Positions 61,174 through 64,000 of a stretch of 64,000 bases of DNA are shown piece by piece. The first letter of the stretch is position 1, and the number at the start of each line of letters is the position of its first letter. The stretch is from positions 28,644,001 to 28,708,000 of the forward strand of contig NC_135240.1 of the NCBI RefSeq assembly GCF_947623445.1, in the 5' to 3' direction. The notes under the pieces are model-generated. The model did no database searches and was not told where the DNA came from. It was given only the letters and a program-made list of their open reading frames with translations. A program made the position numbers and the translations under genes. The DNA is from Clavelina lepadiformis (taxonomy: Eukaryota; Chordata; Ascidiacea; Aplousobranchia; Clavelinidae).

Positions 61174-61769
61174 ATGAGTTCAGCCGGAGCATGGTGCTTG
61201 ATTGAGAGTGATCCTGGTGTTTTTACAGAACTCATTAAAGATTTTGGAGTCGAGGGGGTCCAGGTTGAGGAAATATTTTCTCTTGATGCTGAAAATTTTA
61301 ATGTCCTGAAACCAATTTATGGTCTAATATTTTTGTTCAAATGTGTTCCTGATTCAAAAGAAGAAGGCAGCATCGTAGAAGATAGTCGACTGGACGATAT
61401 TTTTTTTGCCAAACAAGTCATTAGCAATGCCTGTGCAACACAGGCTATAATAAGTGTGTTATTAAATGCAAAAGATGAAAACATTAGGCTTGGAAGCACA
61501 CTGCAAGAATTTAAAGATTTTGCTCGATCATTTGACTCAACTATGAAGGGTCTGGCGTTAAGTAACTCCAGGGTTATCAGGCAGGTCCACAATAGTTTTT
61601 CTCGACAACAAATCTTTGAATTTGAAGAAAAATTACAAAAAAATGAAGATTCTTACCACTTTATCGGGTATTTACCGATCAATGGGAGGCTTTATGAATT
61701 GGATGGATTAAAATCTGGCCCGGTTGATCATGGAGCAATTTCCTCTGATGACTGGTTGGACATTGTCAG
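61174..61769 (+). CDS. UCHL5: Ubiquitin C-terminal hydrolase L5 (UCH37), first coding exon
   Basis: Deubiquitinase that trims ubiquitin chains at the 19S proteasome (with RPN13) and in INO80. The exon encodes about 198 residues holding the whole catalytic set: Q81, C87 (SNACATQ), H162 (YHFIGYLP) and D177 (GRLYELDG), in register with human Q82/C88/H164/D179. AGAWCLIESDPGVFTELI and QVHNSFSRQQ are family signatures. The exon ends in phase 2 at a GTAATC donor. The C-terminal helical (ULD) part lies beyond the window. An AG after TTTCTTTT lies about 20 bases before the ATG, consistent with a 5' UTR intron or SL trans-splicing. Confidence 0.96.
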
Positions 61770-62064
61770 GTAATCTAAGTAATTTTCGAAGCTGGCTCAA
61801 AAACGTAATATAGTCAAACATCCCAAATCGAGCACACACAGATTTGTCCCAAAAAAAGTGCACCGGTCATTATAAAAAACAAACAAAAAATGATCGTCTT
61901 TTATGTCCTTTTGTTGACCTATCTTTCATCTAACCATATGGTAAATATAAGCTCACTGCATGTGGTCTGACCATGTCATCTGAACATATTTTGTCAGGCT
62001 ACTGATTTTAGGCCAATAACATGTTTCGCACTGGCTGTCTGAACTTTGTTGTGGGACGTTCCAT

Positions 62065-63807
62065 CAGGGCTGGGGAGCCACTGCAAAAAAGCATAGGCTC
62101 CGGCTCCAGCTCCGGAGCTATCAAGCATTCATCCATTAGCTCCAGCTCCAGCTCCGGAGCTATAAACTTTTAAACAGCGGCTCCGGCTCCGGTATAGGTT
62201 TTAAAAATAGCAGCTAAGACAAATTATCACTACGTAACACAATTTTTGTTTGGCTACTTTTTTTAATGCCCCTTTATGTATTTTTGGGTGCTGAGTTCAA
62301 AAATCCAGTTAGTTTTTTCGTACCATCGTTACTTTTTGAAATACTGTATTCAAATTTTGATATTTCAAAAATTCAAATCGTGTTCTACTCTTGCAGTAGA
62401 TTTTAGCTCCACATCAAGGTTCTGTTTGGTTTATTAAACGCAAAAACCAGTTTAAAAACGTTAATAAGGAAGGCTTGAAGATAAATGTAACATAGTTTTG
62501 TCAAACAGTAAGAGTCGTTTAAAAATGTACTTTTGAGCGAGTTTTTCTTTTATGACTACTCCTGTCTTGCCTTACTAAAGACCAAATGTGGTTTCCCATC
62601 ATTACACTATACCAGCGGCCTTTATATCATTTTTCCATTGGCTCAATATCCTGATGAAGTCTCTCACCGTGCTCCTCACTGAAGTCACCTAGATTTTCTT
62701 GAAAAAAATCTAGATGCGAACATAAAAAATGAAGTTTGACAGACATGCGACAACCCATGTTTTGGTAACTTTTGATCAGTTTCTCCACCAACTCTTTGTA
62801 ATTTCGGTCCCTTTTATTTACCAAAAATCCATCAACCACACCTCGAAATGCTTGCCACGCTTCTTTTTCTGTTTCATTCATTTTTTCTTCCAAGCTTTTA
62901 CACTTTAACATTGTGTTTATCTGAGGACCAACAAATATTCCTCCTTTTATTTTGGCAAGTGATGGTCCGGGAAACATTGAACGGATTTCTTGAAAAACTT
63001 GTCCTTGAAAATCCAAAGCTTTGACAAACTGTTTTACCAGACCTAATTTGATATGAAGTGGAGGCAGTAAAACTATTTCCCGGCTTACAAGAGGTTCCCT
63101 AATAAGTAATAACGTTGTACATTCCTGGGTTTAGTTTTTCCCATGTCGGCCATTAATTTTCTCATAGTGCTCACCGTCAGCTCTACTATTCCACAAGCAC
63201 AGAATCCAAGAGTATTTTGAGTAACCACCCTGCAGACCAAGCAAAATTCCCAACATTTTAAAGTCACCACAAACATACCACTTAAACTGAGTGTAATTGA
63301 TTTTAATGAGCAGTTGCTTGACGTTTTCATAATCTTTTTTCATCTGTAAGGAATAAGCAAGTGGAATTGATGGATATATGTTGCCATTGTGAAGTAACAC
63401 TGCTTTAAGACTTTTGGTAGAACTGTCAATGAAACGCCACCACTGAGTAGGATCATGATCTATTCCAACAGCACCAAACAGGCCTTCTACATCTTTGCAA
63501 TAGCAAAGGTCTTCAAAAACTTCAAAGTAGACAGAAAACTCCAAGCATTTTTGAATAAAGCATTTGAATAGCATTTTTGAAATCAGCGCTTGAAAATCAT
63601 ACAGATACACTTAATAAATGTAGCCAAACAAAAATTTTTTTAAATTTTGTTGCGTAGTGATTAAAGTTTGTTATATTCAATACTGAAGCTGGAGCTCATA
63701 AATATTTTGTAGCTCCAGCTCCAGCTCCGGCTCCACAAGAAATGTTTAAAAAGGCTCCGGAGAAAATGCTTGGCTCCAAGGCTCCAGGCTCCGGCTCCCC
63801 AGCCCTG
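62065..63807 (-). mobile_element. 1.7-kb hAT-like element with conserved ORF
   Basis: Inverted ends CAGGGCTGGGGAGCC / GGCTCCCCAGCCCTG are flanked by CGTTCCAT (62057-62064) and TGTTCCAT (63808-63815), an 8-bp duplication with one mismatch. GGCTCC/GGAGCC repeats fill both ends. A subterminal inverted pair (CACTACGTAACACAATTTTT near 62230, its complement near 63640) lies inside. Inserted in UCHL5 intron 1 in reverse orientation. Confidence 0.85.
62627..63610 (-). pseudogene. Conserved uncharacterised TE-encoded protein with one stop
   Basis: A single frame of 328 codons with one in-frame TAA at 63131-63133. From memory, DPTQWWRFIDSSTKSLKAVL, KLGLVKQFVKAL, GPQIN and DFSEEHGERLHQDIE resemble a protein found in many copies in arthropod and other invertebrate genomes, without assigned function. 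Here it ends soon after HQDIEPMEK, earlier than those relatives as I recall them. A transposase role is only inferred from its position between inverted ends. No ATG was seen at the 5' end, so the start is probably lost. Confidence 0.7.
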
Positions 63808-64000
63808 TGTTCCATGCCGGTAAATTTGAAAAAGCTTATATGTCATTTCCTAATGGAGGAACTTAGTCTTCTTAGTGACTTTTTCTTTGGTGTCGTTTAA
63901 GATGTAAACCTTTGTTTTATATGTTAAATATATTTCATAAAGTATGTATGTTAAATATGTTTCAAAATCACTCAGCCATATCCTTTAAACTTTTCAGCGT

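Noticed and set aside
1..64000. CRISPR arrays, bacterial operons or ribosome binding sites.
   Set aside because: No spaced identical repeats of that type, and gene structure is eukaryotic throughout.

Overview
The window is metazoan nuclear DNA, not bacterial. Genes are split by short GT-AG introns, most of 40 to 700 bp. It holds clear animal orthologues (GALC, YPEL5, ECH1, UCHL5) and many small DNA transposons in introns and between genes. Compact introns, single-exon genes, splice-acceptor-like sites a few bases before two start codons (as in SL trans-splicing), and an excess of the octamer TGACGTCA suggest a tunicate. That placement is inference.

Layout. 0.2-13.2 kb (minus): one large WD40-repeat gene that I could join with consistent splice phases through 33 or 34 exons (about 2,030-2,070 aa). 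Its 3' part carries a recent in-frame tandem duplication of a three-exon cassette, and its introns hold nested hAT-type elements and a MITE. 14.8-25.1 kb: a fully bounded 10.3-kb DNA transposon with 530-bp terminal inverted repeats, a 6-bp target duplication and TAC termini (IS3EU-like). It encodes the 5' part of a transposase and a HECT-domain protein, which start with the same kind of zinc-ribbon exon. An intact hAT transposase gene sits between their broken 3' ends. 26.3-26.6 kb: last exons of an unidentified plus-strand gene. 27.0-31.8 kb (minus): GALC preceded by intronless YPEL5. 33.7-35.4 kb: repeats, including a palindrome flanked by inverted minisatellite arrays. 35.7-38.6 kb: a five-exon TauD-type dioxygenase. 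38.9-40.7 kb: a hAT element hosting a small LTR retroelement. 42.8-43.7 kb (minus): intronless ECH1 ending in the peroxisomal signal SKL. 45.5-46.3 kb: nested TA-flanked MITEs. 49.1-50.7 kb: a truncated Ty3/gypsy-like integrase plus a likely 3' LTR start. 51.7-55.9 kb: a 13-exon CUB/ZP/EGF/transmembrane protein gene. 56.2-59.9 kb: three copies of a repeat with a conserved UUCG hairpin. 61.2 kb to the end: first coding exon of UCHL5, whose first intron hosts a 1.7-kb element coding for a conserved uncharacterised protein.

The host genes do not form one pathway. GALC is lysosomal, ECH1 acts in peroxisomes and mitochondria, UCHL5 acts at the proteasome, and the ZP protein is a membrane or extracellular-matrix protein. 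The best supported unusual system is the 10.3-kb transposon, whose transposase and ubiquitin-ligase-like protein share an N-terminal zinc-ribbon exon.
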